Positions 7,771-15,727 of a stretch of 64,000 nucleotides of DNA are shown here, piece after piece (positions within the stretch are counted from its first letter, which is position 1; each line of letters begins with the position of its first letter). Under the pieces are notes generated by a model. The model worked only from the letters and a program-made list of their open reading frames with translations, did not search any database and was not told where the DNA came from. The stretch covers positions 1,797,559 through 1,861,558 of the forward strand of contig NZ_LT841358.1 of assembly GCF_900177045.1 (NCBI RefSeq), read 5' to 3'. Source of the stretch: Candidatus Nitrosotalea okcheonensis (GTDB lineage Archaea > Thermoproteota > Nitrososphaeria > Nitrososphaerales > Nitrosopumilaceae). Made by a program: the position numbers and the translations under genes.

Positions 7771-10700
7771 TGGCACTTGAAACAATAAAAGTAATTGATG
7801 GAATAAAATTCTCTGTCTGGTCTCCAACAGAGATTAGAAAATACTCTGTTGCTGAAATCACTGCACCCGAAACTTATGACGAAGATGGAATGTCTGTTCA
7901 AGGTGGATTGATGGATGGAAGACTTGGTACACTTGAACCCGGTCAGAAATGTCTTACCTGTGGAAATACTGCAGCAAGATGTCCGGGACACTTTGGACAC
8001 ATTGAACTTGCAGAACCTGTCTTACACATCGCATTCATAGATAATATCTACAAACTTTTGTTGACTACATGTAGATCCTGTGCTAGATTAAAAATTCCAC
8101 AGGAAGAGCTAGAAGAATATCACCAAATCATGAAAAAGGAAGCGGCGTATACCGTAATTTCAATTAAACATATTCCTACTGAAATAATTGAAAGAGCCAA
8201 GAAAGAAAAAACTTGTCCTCACTGTGGCAAGTCACAATATGAATTGATATTCACAAAACCAACAATTTTCATAGAAAGAACTGAACTTGGTGAGAACAGA
8301 TTGCTTCCAATTACAATTCGAGAGAGATTCTCACATATGATTGATGAAGATCTGAAATTGTTAGGATATGATCCTACAACAGCAAGACCAGAATGGTTTA
8401 TCTTACAAGTTCTACCGGTTCCACCAGTTACAGTAAGACCATCCATCATTCTAGAAACAGGAATCAGATCTGAGGATGATCTAACTCACAAACTAGTAGA
8501 TATCATAAGAGTGAATCAGAGACTAAAAGAAAGTAAAGAAGCTGGAACTCCTCCACTTATTGTACAAGACTTGGTTGATCTCTTGCAATATCATGTTACG
8601 ACTTATTTTGATAATGAAGTGTCAGGCATTCCACAAGCTCACCATAGATCAGGAAGACCTCTCAAAACTCTTACACAGAGACTAAAAGGAAAAGAAGGAA
8701 GATTCAGAGGTTCACTATCTGGAAAAAGGGTTGACTTTTCAAGTAGAACTGTTATTTCACCTGATCCAAGCTTACAAATCTCTGAGGTGGGAGTTCCAGA
8801 GGCTGTTGCAACTAAACTAACAATTCCGGAAGTTGTTACCGAATGGAACATTGAGAGGCTGAAAAAACTTGTCATAAACGGGCCAAGCAAATTTCCAGGT
8901 GCTAATTATATTGTAAGACCAGACGGGGTGAAAATTAGACTTGACTTTGTTGAAGACCGAGAAACCATTGCAAATAATATTGAAATAGGGTATCTTGTAG
9001 AACGACATCTCTCTGATGGGGATATAGTGATGTTCAACAGACAGCCATCATTACACCAAATGTCCATTATGGGTCATTATGTCAGAGTATTGCCTGGCAA
9101 GACTTTTAGATTGCATCCATCCGTCTGTCCTCCTTACAATGCTGATTTTGACGGAGATGAGATGAATCTTCATGTACCTCAAAGTGAAGAAGCACGAGCA
9201 GAAGCTATACTCTTAATGCGTGTACAAGACCAATTGATCTCTCCGAGATACGGCGGTCCTATAATTGGCGCATTACGTGATTTCATTACTGGTGCATATT
9301 TACTTACAAAAGATGATACTACATTAACACCTCAAGAATTTGCAAACCTTGCAATGTTGGGTGGTTATAATGGAACATTTCCAGAACCTGCAGTAAAAGC
9401 AAAAGGTGGATCACTTTATAGTGGTAAACAGTTATTCTCACTCTTCTTACCAAAAGACTTCAATTATGTCATAACATCAAAATGGTCTAAAGGTACAAAG
9501 GGCCCAGTAAAAGATGTAGTAATCAAAAACGGACAGCTAGTTAGTGGTGTGATTGATAAAGCGTCTATTGGAGCAGAAGAACCTGATAGTGTCCTACACA
9601 GAATCACAAAAGATTATGGATATGAAGAGGCCAAGAACTTCCTTAACTCTATTCTGATTATGCTAAAACAATTCATTACAGGTTATGGATTTAGTTATGG
9701 TTATGCTGATCTTGAACTTGCAACAAAGACAAAAGATGGAATTCTTGAAAATATCCAAGAATCATATGACAAAGTCTATGATTTCATTGCTCAAGCAAAG
9801 AAAGGTACCCTACAGCTTAGCAGGGGTCTTTCTGCTGAAGAAGCATTAGAAGCATACATTGTAAATGAACTTTCAAAAGCCAGAGACAAGGCAGGAAATT
9901 CGGCCGATAAATCTTTTGATGAAACCAATGCAGGTAGAATAATGGCAACTACTGGTGCTAGAGGTTCGTCGCTAAATATTGGTCAAATGGCTGGTGCATT
10001 GGGTCAACAGTCTATCAGAGGTAGAAGAATTCTCAAAGGTTATAGTAATAGAGCATTACCACACTTTAAAGAAAACGATGCCAACCCAGACGGTAAAGGG
10101 TTTGTCAAATCTAACTATAGGGAGGGATTGTCCACTCTGGAATTCTTCTTCCATGCTATGGGTGGAAGAGAAGGTCTTGTTGACACTGCGGTCAGAACAC
10201 AACAAAGTGGTTACATGCAGAGAAGACTCATCAATGCACTTGAACATCTTAAACTAGAATATGACGGAACAGTAAGAGATCCACACGGTCACATAATACA
10301 ATTTCTTTATGGAGAAGATGGTATCGATGTAGCAAAAAGTGATCATGGTGAGGCATTTAGGATTGCTAGATTGATAGAATCTGAGAGCATCATTGATTCT
10401 GGAAAGAAATCTACAAAAGAAGAGATAGCAGATTTGGCAAAAAAATATACAAAGACATTCAATCCACGTTTGTCAAAAACTGTGCTTGAGGCTCTACTTG
10501 AATCAAAACTTAGCAAAGAAGGTGTTGATAAAGTCTGTAAAAAAGCACTAGAGCTTTATGATAATGCTAAGGTTGAACCTGGTCAGGCAGTAGGTGTAGT
10601 AACAGCTCAATCAATAGGTGAGCCTGGTACTCAGATGACTCTTAGAACATTCCACTTTGCAGGTATAAGAGAAAGAAACGTAACACTGGGACTTCCTAGA

Positions 10701-11564
10701 TTGATTGAACTTGTTGATGCACGAAAGAAGCCTGTAACACCAACAATGGATATCTACTTGGAAGAAAATCACAAGAAATCAAAAGAAAAGGCAATCAAAG
10801 TAGCAAGAGAAATTCTACATACCAAAATTAGTGCATTAATTTCTAGTACTGAGACTGATTATTCTACAAAGATTAAGCTCAATCTTAACCAAGACAAACT
10901 GCGAGAAAGGGCATGTACAATTGAAGATGTGGTGGATGCATTACAATCTTCCAAGAAGAAATTTGAGATCGAGCCCAGTGGGAATTCAATTACGCTGACA
11001 CTGCCAGAGGAATCTGATACTCAAACGGTTCTTGCAATGAGAAACAAAATACTATCTACTACCGTAAAAGGTGTGACAGATGTAGAAAGAGTTACAATTG
11101 TACAACAGGGAGAAGAGTGGGTTATACAGACGTCTGGTTCAAACATAGCAAAAGTATGGGAAATTGATGGCATTGATAAGAAAAATATTCGAACTAATAA
11201 CATCTTTGAGATTGCAGGTACATTAGGTATTGAAGCTGCACGAAATTCACTGATAAATGAATTGAGTTCTACTCTTGAAGACCAAGGTCTCGAGGTGGAT
11301 GTACGATATATTATGTTGGTATCAGACCTGATGTGTTCTAAAGGCTATCTACAACAAATTGGGAGACATGGAATTGCTGGAACTAAGACTAGTGTGCTTG
11401 CAAGAGCCGCATTTGAAATTACCGTTCCAACAATTGCAGAAGCTGCACTAGCAGGAGAAGTTGAAGAACTTAAAGGTGTAACAGAAAATGTTATAGTAGG
11501 AGCAAACATCCCAATCGGTACAGGAACAGTAGATCTATACATGAGAGTGGTTCAAGATGGCTAA
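7770..11564 (+). CDS. rpoA: DNA-directed RNA polymerase subunit A (undivided A' + A'')
   Basis: 1264 residues comprise the whole largest subunit. The Mg-binding catalytic loop is visible (YNADFDGDEMNLH, about residue 463). N-terminal zinc motifs are present (CLTCGNTAARCPGHFGH and CPHCG), and the bridge helix/trigger loop lies in the second half (SIGEPGTQMTLRTFHFAG). Most archaea encode A' and A'' as two genes; here a single frame runs through the usual split point, which is a known thaumarchaeal trait. The 3' end overlaps rpl30e by 8 bases. Confidence 0.97.
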   Translation: MALETIKVIDGIKFSVWSPTEIRKYSVAEITAPETYDEDGMSVQGGLMDGRLGTLEPGQKCLTCGNTAARCPGHFGHIELAEPVLHIAFIDNIYKLLLTTCRSCARLKIPQEELEEYHQIMKKEAAYTVISIKHIPTEIIERAKKEKTCPHCGKSQYELIFTKPTIFIERTELGENRLLPITIRERFSHMIDEDLKLLGYDPTTARPEWFILQVLPVPPVTVRPSIILETGIRSEDDLTHKLVDIIRVNQRLKESKEAGTPPLIVQDLVDLLQYHVTTYFDNEVSGIPQAHHRSGRPLKTLTQRLKGKEGRFRGSLSGKRVDFSSRTVISPDPSLQISEVGVPEAVATKLTIPEVVTEWNIERLKKLVINGPSKFPGANYIVRPDGVKIRLDFVEDRETIANNIEIGYLVERHLSDGDIVMFNRQPSLHQMSIMGHYVRVLPGKTFRLHPSVCPPYNADFDGDEMNLHVPQSEEARAEAILLMRVQDQLISPRYGGPIIGALRDFITGAYLLTKDDTTLTPQEFANLAMLGGYNGTFPEPAVKAKGGSLYSGKQLFSLFLPKDFNYVITSKWSKGTKGPVKDVVIKNGQLVSGVIDKASIGAEEPDSVLHRITKDYGYEEAKNFLNSILIMLKQFITGYGFSYGYADLELATKTKDGILENIQESYDKVYDFIAQAKKGTLQLSRGLSAEEALEAYIVNELSKARDKAGNSADKSFDETNAGRIMATTGARGSSLNIGQMAGALGQQSIRGRRILKGYSNRALPHFKENDANPDGKGFVKSNYREGLSTLEFFFHAMGGREGLVDTAVRTQQSGYMQRRLINALEHLKLEYDGTVRDPHGHIIQFLYGEDGIDVAKSDHGEAFRIARLIESESIIDSGKKSTKEEIADLAKKYTKTFNPRLSKTVLEALLESKLSKEGVDKVCKKALELYDNAKVEPGQAVGVVTAQSIGEPGTQMTLRTFHFAGIRERNVTLGLPRLIELVDARKKPVTPTMDIYLEENHKKSKEKAIKVAREILHTKISALISSTETDYSTKIKLNLNQDKLRERACTIEDVVDALQSSKKKFEIEPSGNSITLTLPEESDTQTVLAMRNKILSTTVKGVTDVERVTIVQQGEEWVIQTSGSNIAKVWEIDGIDKKNIRTNNIFEIAGTLGIEAARNSLINELSSTLEDQGLEVDVRYIMLVSDLMCSKGYLQQIGRHGIAGTKTSVLARAAFEITVPTIAEAALAGEVEELKGVTENVIVGANIPIGTGTVDLYMRVVQDG

Positions 11565-11874
11565 ACTATTAGAAAAAATAATAAAAGATGCAATTGAGGA
11601 TGGAAAATACTCTTTTGGCACAAAAGAAGCAATCAACACCATAAAAAATTCAAAAGTTATCGTATTATCAAACTCTATCACAGAAAAAACACTCGAGCAA
11701 ATACAAGAAGCATCTAAAAATGCCAAGGTTCCTACACTACATTACAATGGTTCCTCAGTAGAACTTGGAAGACTATGTGGCACGCAATTTAGAATTTCTG
11801 CATTGTCACTTAAGACTCTAAGTGATACTAATCTCAAAGCAATAACAAAAGAACTTGAAACAGAGACGAAATAA
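11557..11874 (+). CDS. rpl30e: Ribosomal protein L30e
   Basis: The 105-residue protein of the L7Ae/L30e fold binds RNA kink-turns in the large subunit. It shows YSFGTKEAINTIKNSKVIVLSNS and the C-terminal LGRLCGTQFRISALSL motif. L30e directly after rpoA is the classic archaeal arrangement. The start overlaps the rpoA end, implying coupled translation. Confidence 0.93.
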   Translation: MAKLLEKIIKDAIEDGKYSFGTKEAINTIKNSKVIVLSNSITEKTLEQIQEASKNAKVPTLHYNGSSVELGRLCGTQFRISALSLKTLSDTNLKAITKELETETK

Positions 11875-11948
11875 CACAATGTGCTTTTCCCCATCTATTT
11901 TCTATCAAGATTTAAATGTCCCACCAAGAGATCGAGTTTAAAAACGGC

Positions 11949-12407
11949 ATGACGGAAACAATCAAACTATCAACAGATCAAATAAAACTGATGTCACTTT
12001 TTCAGAATGTGACAGGAGCTACAGCACGAGACTGTATTGAAGACGAGAAACAAGACCGAGTTATATTCGTGGTAAATCATGGTAAAATGGGGTTAGCCAT
12101 TGGAAAAGGCGGTTCTACAATAAAGAATCTGCAAAATGTAGTAAAACGAAATGTTGAGCTTGTAGAATATTCTGAAGAACCATCTGAATTTCTAAAAAAT
12201 ATGCTTAATCCAAAATTAGTTTCTGAAGTGAAAATAAATAAGAGACTTGATGGTTCACTTCAAGCAATTATTCTAGTTGATGCAAAAAAGAAAGGAATTG
12301 TAGTGGGCAGAGAAGGCCGCAATGCAGAAAAAGCAAGACTCTTAGCAAAGAGATACTTTCAAATTTCCAGTGTTCTTATTCAAAGTCCGGAGAAAATAAT
12401 GGAGTAA
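11949..12407 (+). CDS. nusA: NusA-like KH-domain transcription factor
   Basis: Archaeal NusA consists of two KH domains only, without the bacterial N- and C-terminal parts. The KH GxxG signature is visible as GKGG ([11 protein letters not shown]) and as [13 protein letters not shown]. An in-frame ATG 33 nt upstream (11916) would add MSHQEIEFKNG. The start at 11949 was preferred because [18 protein letters not shown] resembles the usual family N-terminus; neither start has a convincing ribosome binding site. It lies between L30e and S12, as in other archaea. Confidence 0.88.
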   Translation: MTETIKLSTDQIKLMSLFQNVTGATARDCIEDEKQDRVIFVVNHGKMGLAIGKGGSTIKNLQNVVKRNVELVEYSEEPSEFLKNMLNPKLVSEVKINKRLDGSLQAIILVDAKKKGIVVGREGRNAEKARLLAKRYFQISSVLIQSPEKIME

Positions 12408-12411
12408 TGGT

Positions 12412-12849
12412 ATGGCAAAATCACCTTTAGGTCTATTTGCAGGGAGAGTTCTCAAAGATAAGAGAAAGCGACAGAAATGGTCTATTGGTACCTATAAAAG
12501 AAGAGAATTAGGTCTTGATAAGAAAGCAAGTCCTCTTGGAGGCGCTCCACAAGCTAGAGGTATAGTTTTAGAAAAAGTTGGAATAGAAGCAAAGCAGCCA
12601 AACTCTGCTGTAAGAAAATGTGTTAGAGTTCAACTAATAAAAAATGGTAAAACGGTTACAGCCTTCCTTCCTAGGGACGGTGCCCTTAACTTTGTTGATG
12701 AACATGACGAAGTACATGTAGAAGGCATGGGTGCATCCATGGGAGGAGCACTAGGTGATATTCCTGGTGTAAGGTGGAAGGTTTTCAAAGTAAATGGTAC
12801 TTCACTTAAGGAACTTGTCTATGGAAAGAAGGAAAAACCAAGGAGATAA
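12412..12849 (+). CDS. rps12: Ribosomal protein S12 (uS12/S23e)
   Basis: The 145-residue decoding-centre protein has the conserved [20 protein letters not shown] stretch and the [12 protein letters not shown] region. Archaeal uS12 is longer at the N-terminus than the bacterial one, as here ([21 protein letters not shown]). The gene begins 4 bases after nusA and is followed closely by rps7. Confidence 0.96.
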   Translation: MAKSPLGLFAGRVLKDKRKRQKWSIGTYKRRELGLDKKASPLGGAPQARGIVLEKVGIEAKQPNSAVRKCVRVQLIKNGKTVTAFLPRDGALNFVDEHDEVHVEGMGASMGGALGDIPGVRWKVFKVNGTSLKELVYGKKEKPRR

Positions 12850-12852
12850 AAA

Positions 12853-13452
12853 ATGACAGAAACACAAAATCTTCTACTTTTCAGAAAATGGGATATCTCA
12901 AATATAGATGTCAAAGATCCGGGATTGAAAAATGTAATATCTCTTAAACAAGAGATAATGCCGTTGTCATTTGGCAGATCAGCTCTTAAAAGATTCAACA
13001 AGGCTGAAGTTAACATAGCTGAGCGACTCATTAACAAATTATCTCATTTTGGAAAAAAATATGCAAAAAATACAGGTAGGATGGGTGGAAAAAAAATTCG
13101 AGCGATAAATACAGTCAAGGCTGCATTTGATATAATCCATCTAAAAACTGGTAAGAATCCTGTTGAAGTTTTGATAAGAGCTGTAGAATATTCAGCACCG
13201 AACGAAGATACTACTAGAATAGTATATGGTGGAACTGTTTATCATGTTTCAGTAGATGTTGCGCCACTACGGAGAGTTGATCTTGCATTACGATTCATTG
13301 CAGAAGGTGTCAGAGATGCATCATTTTCCAATCCAAAGGCAGTTGAGGAAAATCTTGCAGAACACTTGATACTTGCTTCAGCAAATGACATGAATGCGCC
13401 GTCTGTCAAGAAAAAGAATGAACTAGAACGAATTGCAATGGCTTCTAGGTAA
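12853..13452 (+). CDS. rps7: Ribosomal protein S7 (uS7)
   Basis: The 199-residue small-subunit protein binds the 3' major domain of 16S rRNA. Recognisable are the helix NTVKAAFDIIHLKTGKNPVEVL, the AVEYSAPNEDTTRI segment and RRVDLALRFIAEG. It is the last gene of the rpoH-rps7 cluster. EF-1 alpha and S10, which often follow, are absent; a tRNA on the opposite strand comes next. Confidence 0.95.
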   Translation: MTETQNLLLFRKWDISNIDVKDPGLKNVISLKQEIMPLSFGRSALKRFNKAEVNIAERLINKLSHFGKKYAKNTGRMGGKKIRAINTVKAAFDIIHLKTGKNPVEVLIRAVEYSAPNEDTTRIVYGGTVYHVSVDVAPLRRVDLALRFIAEGVRDASFSNPKAVEENLAEHLILASANDMNAPSVKKKNELERIAMASR

Positions 13453-13478
13453 AGAAATTATTTTTTAAAAATAATAGA

Positions 13479-13581
13479 TAGCCCGAGGCAGATTCGAACT
13501 GCCGTCCCCAGGTGTCCTCTCATAAGATCCAGAGCCTGAGATCCCTAACCCAAAATTGTTTGGCCACTAGACTATCGGGCT
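13479..13581 (-). tRNA. tRNA-Gln(CTG) with two putative introns
   Basis: The minus strand folds as a tRNA: acceptor AGCCCGA/TCGGGCT with discriminator A, T arm GGCAG-TTCGAAT-CTGCC, and anticodon stem TCAGG/CCTGG around the loop CTCTGGA, giving anticodon CTG. The gene is 103 nt, about 30 nt too long. A 15-nt insertion (about 13514-13528) sits at the canonical intron position 37/38. The D loop (13545-13568) is 24 nt instead of about 9, consistent with a second 15-nt intron there. Removing both leaves 73 nt. Exact intron borders are inferred from pairing. Confidence 0.88.
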
Positions 13582-13612
13582 ACCGAGACGACTGGTATTT
13601 CTTGAGAATATA

Positions 13613-13933
13613 TTATTTTGTACTGGCTTCACGAACTGCAGTGGCATAATCGCAATTTGCACCAAGTCTCATGTAAGGAATCAATCTGTAATGAATGGAG
13701 TACAGATCATTTTCTTTGTACAAAATTCCCTTTAACAACAATGATACAAAACCTCCTGCAATTCGAGAAGCTGGTATGTTAAGTTCCTTGCATACTTGAT
13801 CACGCCTCTTCTTGTATTGTTGATTGGTGAAATTAGTTGTATTCAATTCTAAGATTAATGGCCACATGACCTTCTCCCAGACAAATCTTCGATTTTGAGT
13901 GGCAGAGGCATATTTTCCCTTTTCTTCTAGCAT
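13613..13933 (-). CDS. Conserved-looking protein of unknown function
   Basis: 106 residues, mostly helical in appearance and rich in basic residues (QQYKKRRDQVCKELNIPASRIAGG). No catalytic motif is recognised. The layout could suit a small winged-helix or RNA-associated protein, but nothing decides this. It is divergent from the YkgJ-type gene, and the 40-base gap between them must hold both promoters. Codon use resembles its neighbours, so it is likely a real gene. Confidence 0.6.
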   Translation of the reverse strand: MLEEKGKYASATQNRRFVWEKVMWPLILELNTTNFTNQQYKKRRDQVCKELNIPASRIAGGFVSLLLKGILYKENDLYSIHYRLIPYMRLGANCDYATAVREASTK

Positions 13934-13973
13934 TGATAACGTTCAAAAAGTTCCGATCTCAATTTATTAGTTG

Positions 13974-14672
13974 ATGAAATCAAATATCGAAGAGGCCCTA
14001 GAGCTATTATCTAAAAACTGGAAAATTGAACCGGTAATTCAAGATTTTATTTTGGGCAAAAAAACAAATGTTTCAGATTTCCAGATAAAAGTTAACGGCG
14101 TAATTTTTCATATTCCTTATTTGACAGATGAAGACGGTTATGTCTTGTGGAAATGCTATTGGCCTGACTGTCATAATTGCTGTAATAGACAGGGACGATT
14201 ACCACTTACAAGCAGCGATCTGATAATAATAAGTAAAAATCTAAAATATGACAAAGTATCGGATTTTGTAAAGAAAGAGACTAACATAGCCACATGGGAA
14301 GAAAAAGGACCTGCGGGAAACTCTGTGGTAATGACCATGATTAATCTAAAACGTAAAGATGATGAAAAAGAGACAGATGATGGGACTCATATCAAGTGCA
14401 GATTTCTTGATGAAAGAGGCTACTGTGGACTTCATCCCTCTAGACCGGGAGTATGCTATCTGTATCCATTTTCATCATGGCTTGAAAATGAAAAAGGAAA
14501 AGCTCGGGTCCATGCTACATTTCAGTTCACAGGTGATTGTCCAGGATTTTATTTTGCAAAATCCCACGACGCAATGAAAGATGTTCTGTTAGAGTATTCC
14601 AAAATGATCTATGACTATACCATGAACTCAAACAGAACAACAAGAGAAAATTTTGGCTATGTAAGTATGTAA
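13974..14672 (+). CDS. YkgJ-family cysteine cluster protein
   Basis: About 232 residues with the cysteine-cluster signature of the YkgJ (zinc- or iron-chelating) family: CYWPDCHNCCNRQGRLPLT near the N-terminal third, then KCRFLDERGYCGLHPSRPGVCYLYPF and a final CPGF. The eight or so cysteines probably bind a metal or Fe-S cluster. Biochemical roles are poorly known for the family. The ATG at 13974 is preferred to a TTG one codon earlier. It is convergent with the oxidoreductase, whose stop codon lies only 2 bases away. Confidence 0.75.
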   Translation: MKSNIEEALELLSKNWKIEPVIQDFILGKKTNVSDFQIKVNGVIFHIPYLTDEDGYVLWKCYWPDCHNCCNRQGRLPLTSSDLIIISKNLKYDKVSDFVKKETNIATWEEKGPAGNSVVMTMINLKRKDDEKETDDGTHIKCRFLDERGYCGLHPSRPGVCYLYPFSSWLENEKGKARVHATFQFTGDCPGFYFAKSHDAMKDVLLEYSKMIYDYTMNSNRTTRENFGYVSM

Positions 14673-14674
14673 CT

Positions 14675-15682
14675 CTAGGCCTTTGCTACTTTCATCATGT
14701 CTGTCATCTTGATTTCCATTCCAAATCTTTTCTCATTTCTCTTCATGTATCTATAAATCGATAACATGTCTACAAAATTTTTCATGATGCCGAACTTGCT
14801 TTCCATTTTGTTTCTTACAAATGATAAAACCTTTGAATAGATTGCAAATTTTTCAAGAACCATTTGTCTGTATCTCTCATTGTTACCCAAAGTATCCACA
14901 AAAATGTCTCCGCATGTCATACTTGGAATTATTCCCTCTCCAAGCAGTGGGTACACTGTACCAATGGATTCGCCTACTCCGACTACCTTTCCATGGTAAA
15001 ATGGCTCACAAAGGTCTGGGGTGGCAAGACGTATTGGTCTTCCAACAGTCTTTAGGATCTTTCCCCCATATTTATTCAAGAATGCATTGGTTTCTACAAT
15101 GTGATTTCTATTTTTATCTCCTGCACCAATATGGGCAATTTTATCTCCTAGTGGAAAATACCAGAAATATCCGCTAATCGAGGAAAATGGTTTGAGATAA
15201 AAATCGTCAAAAGGCACTCCATTTTCATATTCTACCTTGTATTGATATGTTGGCAGATGAAAGTCTTTTTCAAGTCTTGGAAGATATGATCTATGAAAAC
15301 CTGTGGAATCCACAATTATGTCAAATTCTGATTCTAGATCTTGTAATTTTGGCACAGTACCATGATGTACCTTGCATCCCTTTGCCATGTCTTTTATCAA
15401 TCCAATCTTGTTGTATGTACAAAGTCCCTTGAGCTTGATTTGAAATCTTTCTAAACCCATGTCCACATACATTTGCTTTCCATCATGTATTACATAATCG
15501 CTAAAATCAAGTCCGGCCTTTTTTGCAAATTCCTCCATTGGTGCCTTTGATGTACCCCAAGCACATATGGAATCATGATTTTCTTGTGTAGATCTCTCAA
15601 AACCTACTACCTCGTGTTGATTTTTCAATCTTGCAAGCAGATATGCTCCGGCAACTCCTATGCCAACTATAGCTATTTTCAA
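14675..15682 (-). CDS. FAD-dependent oxidoreductase, geranylgeranyl reductase-like
   Basis: The 335-residue protein begins with a Rossmann FAD-binding motif (IVGIGVAGAYLLARL) followed by an acidic strand end (VVGFER). A mid-protein DSTGFHRS motif and a C-terminal VVGVGESIGTVYPLLGEGI match the second FAD contact of the geranylgeranyl reductase/lycopene cyclase family. Such enzymes saturate archaeal isoprenoid lipids, but substrate cannot be read from sequence. The protein is slightly short for a geranylgeranyl reductase. Confidence 0.7.
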   Translation of the reverse strand: MKIAIVGIGVAGAYLLARLKNQHEVVGFERSTQENHDSICAWGTSKAPMEEFAKKAGLDFSDYVIHDGKQMYVDMGLERFQIKLKGLCTYNKIGLIKDMAKGCKVHHGTVPKLQDLESEFDIIVDSTGFHRSYLPRLEKDFHLPTYQYKVEYENGVPFDDFYLKPFSSISGYFWYFPLGDKIAHIGAGDKNRNHIVETNAFLNKYGGKILKTVGRPIRLATPDLCEPFYHGKVVGVGESIGTVYPLLGEGIIPSMTCGDIFVDTLGNNERYRQMVLEKFAIYSKVLSFVRNKMESKFGIMKNFVDMLSIYRYMKRNEKRFGMEIKMTDMMKVAKA

Positions 15683-15727
15683 ACAATCTTATACGAAAAA
15701 TTACCTAATAAAAACATGTGGCAATTA

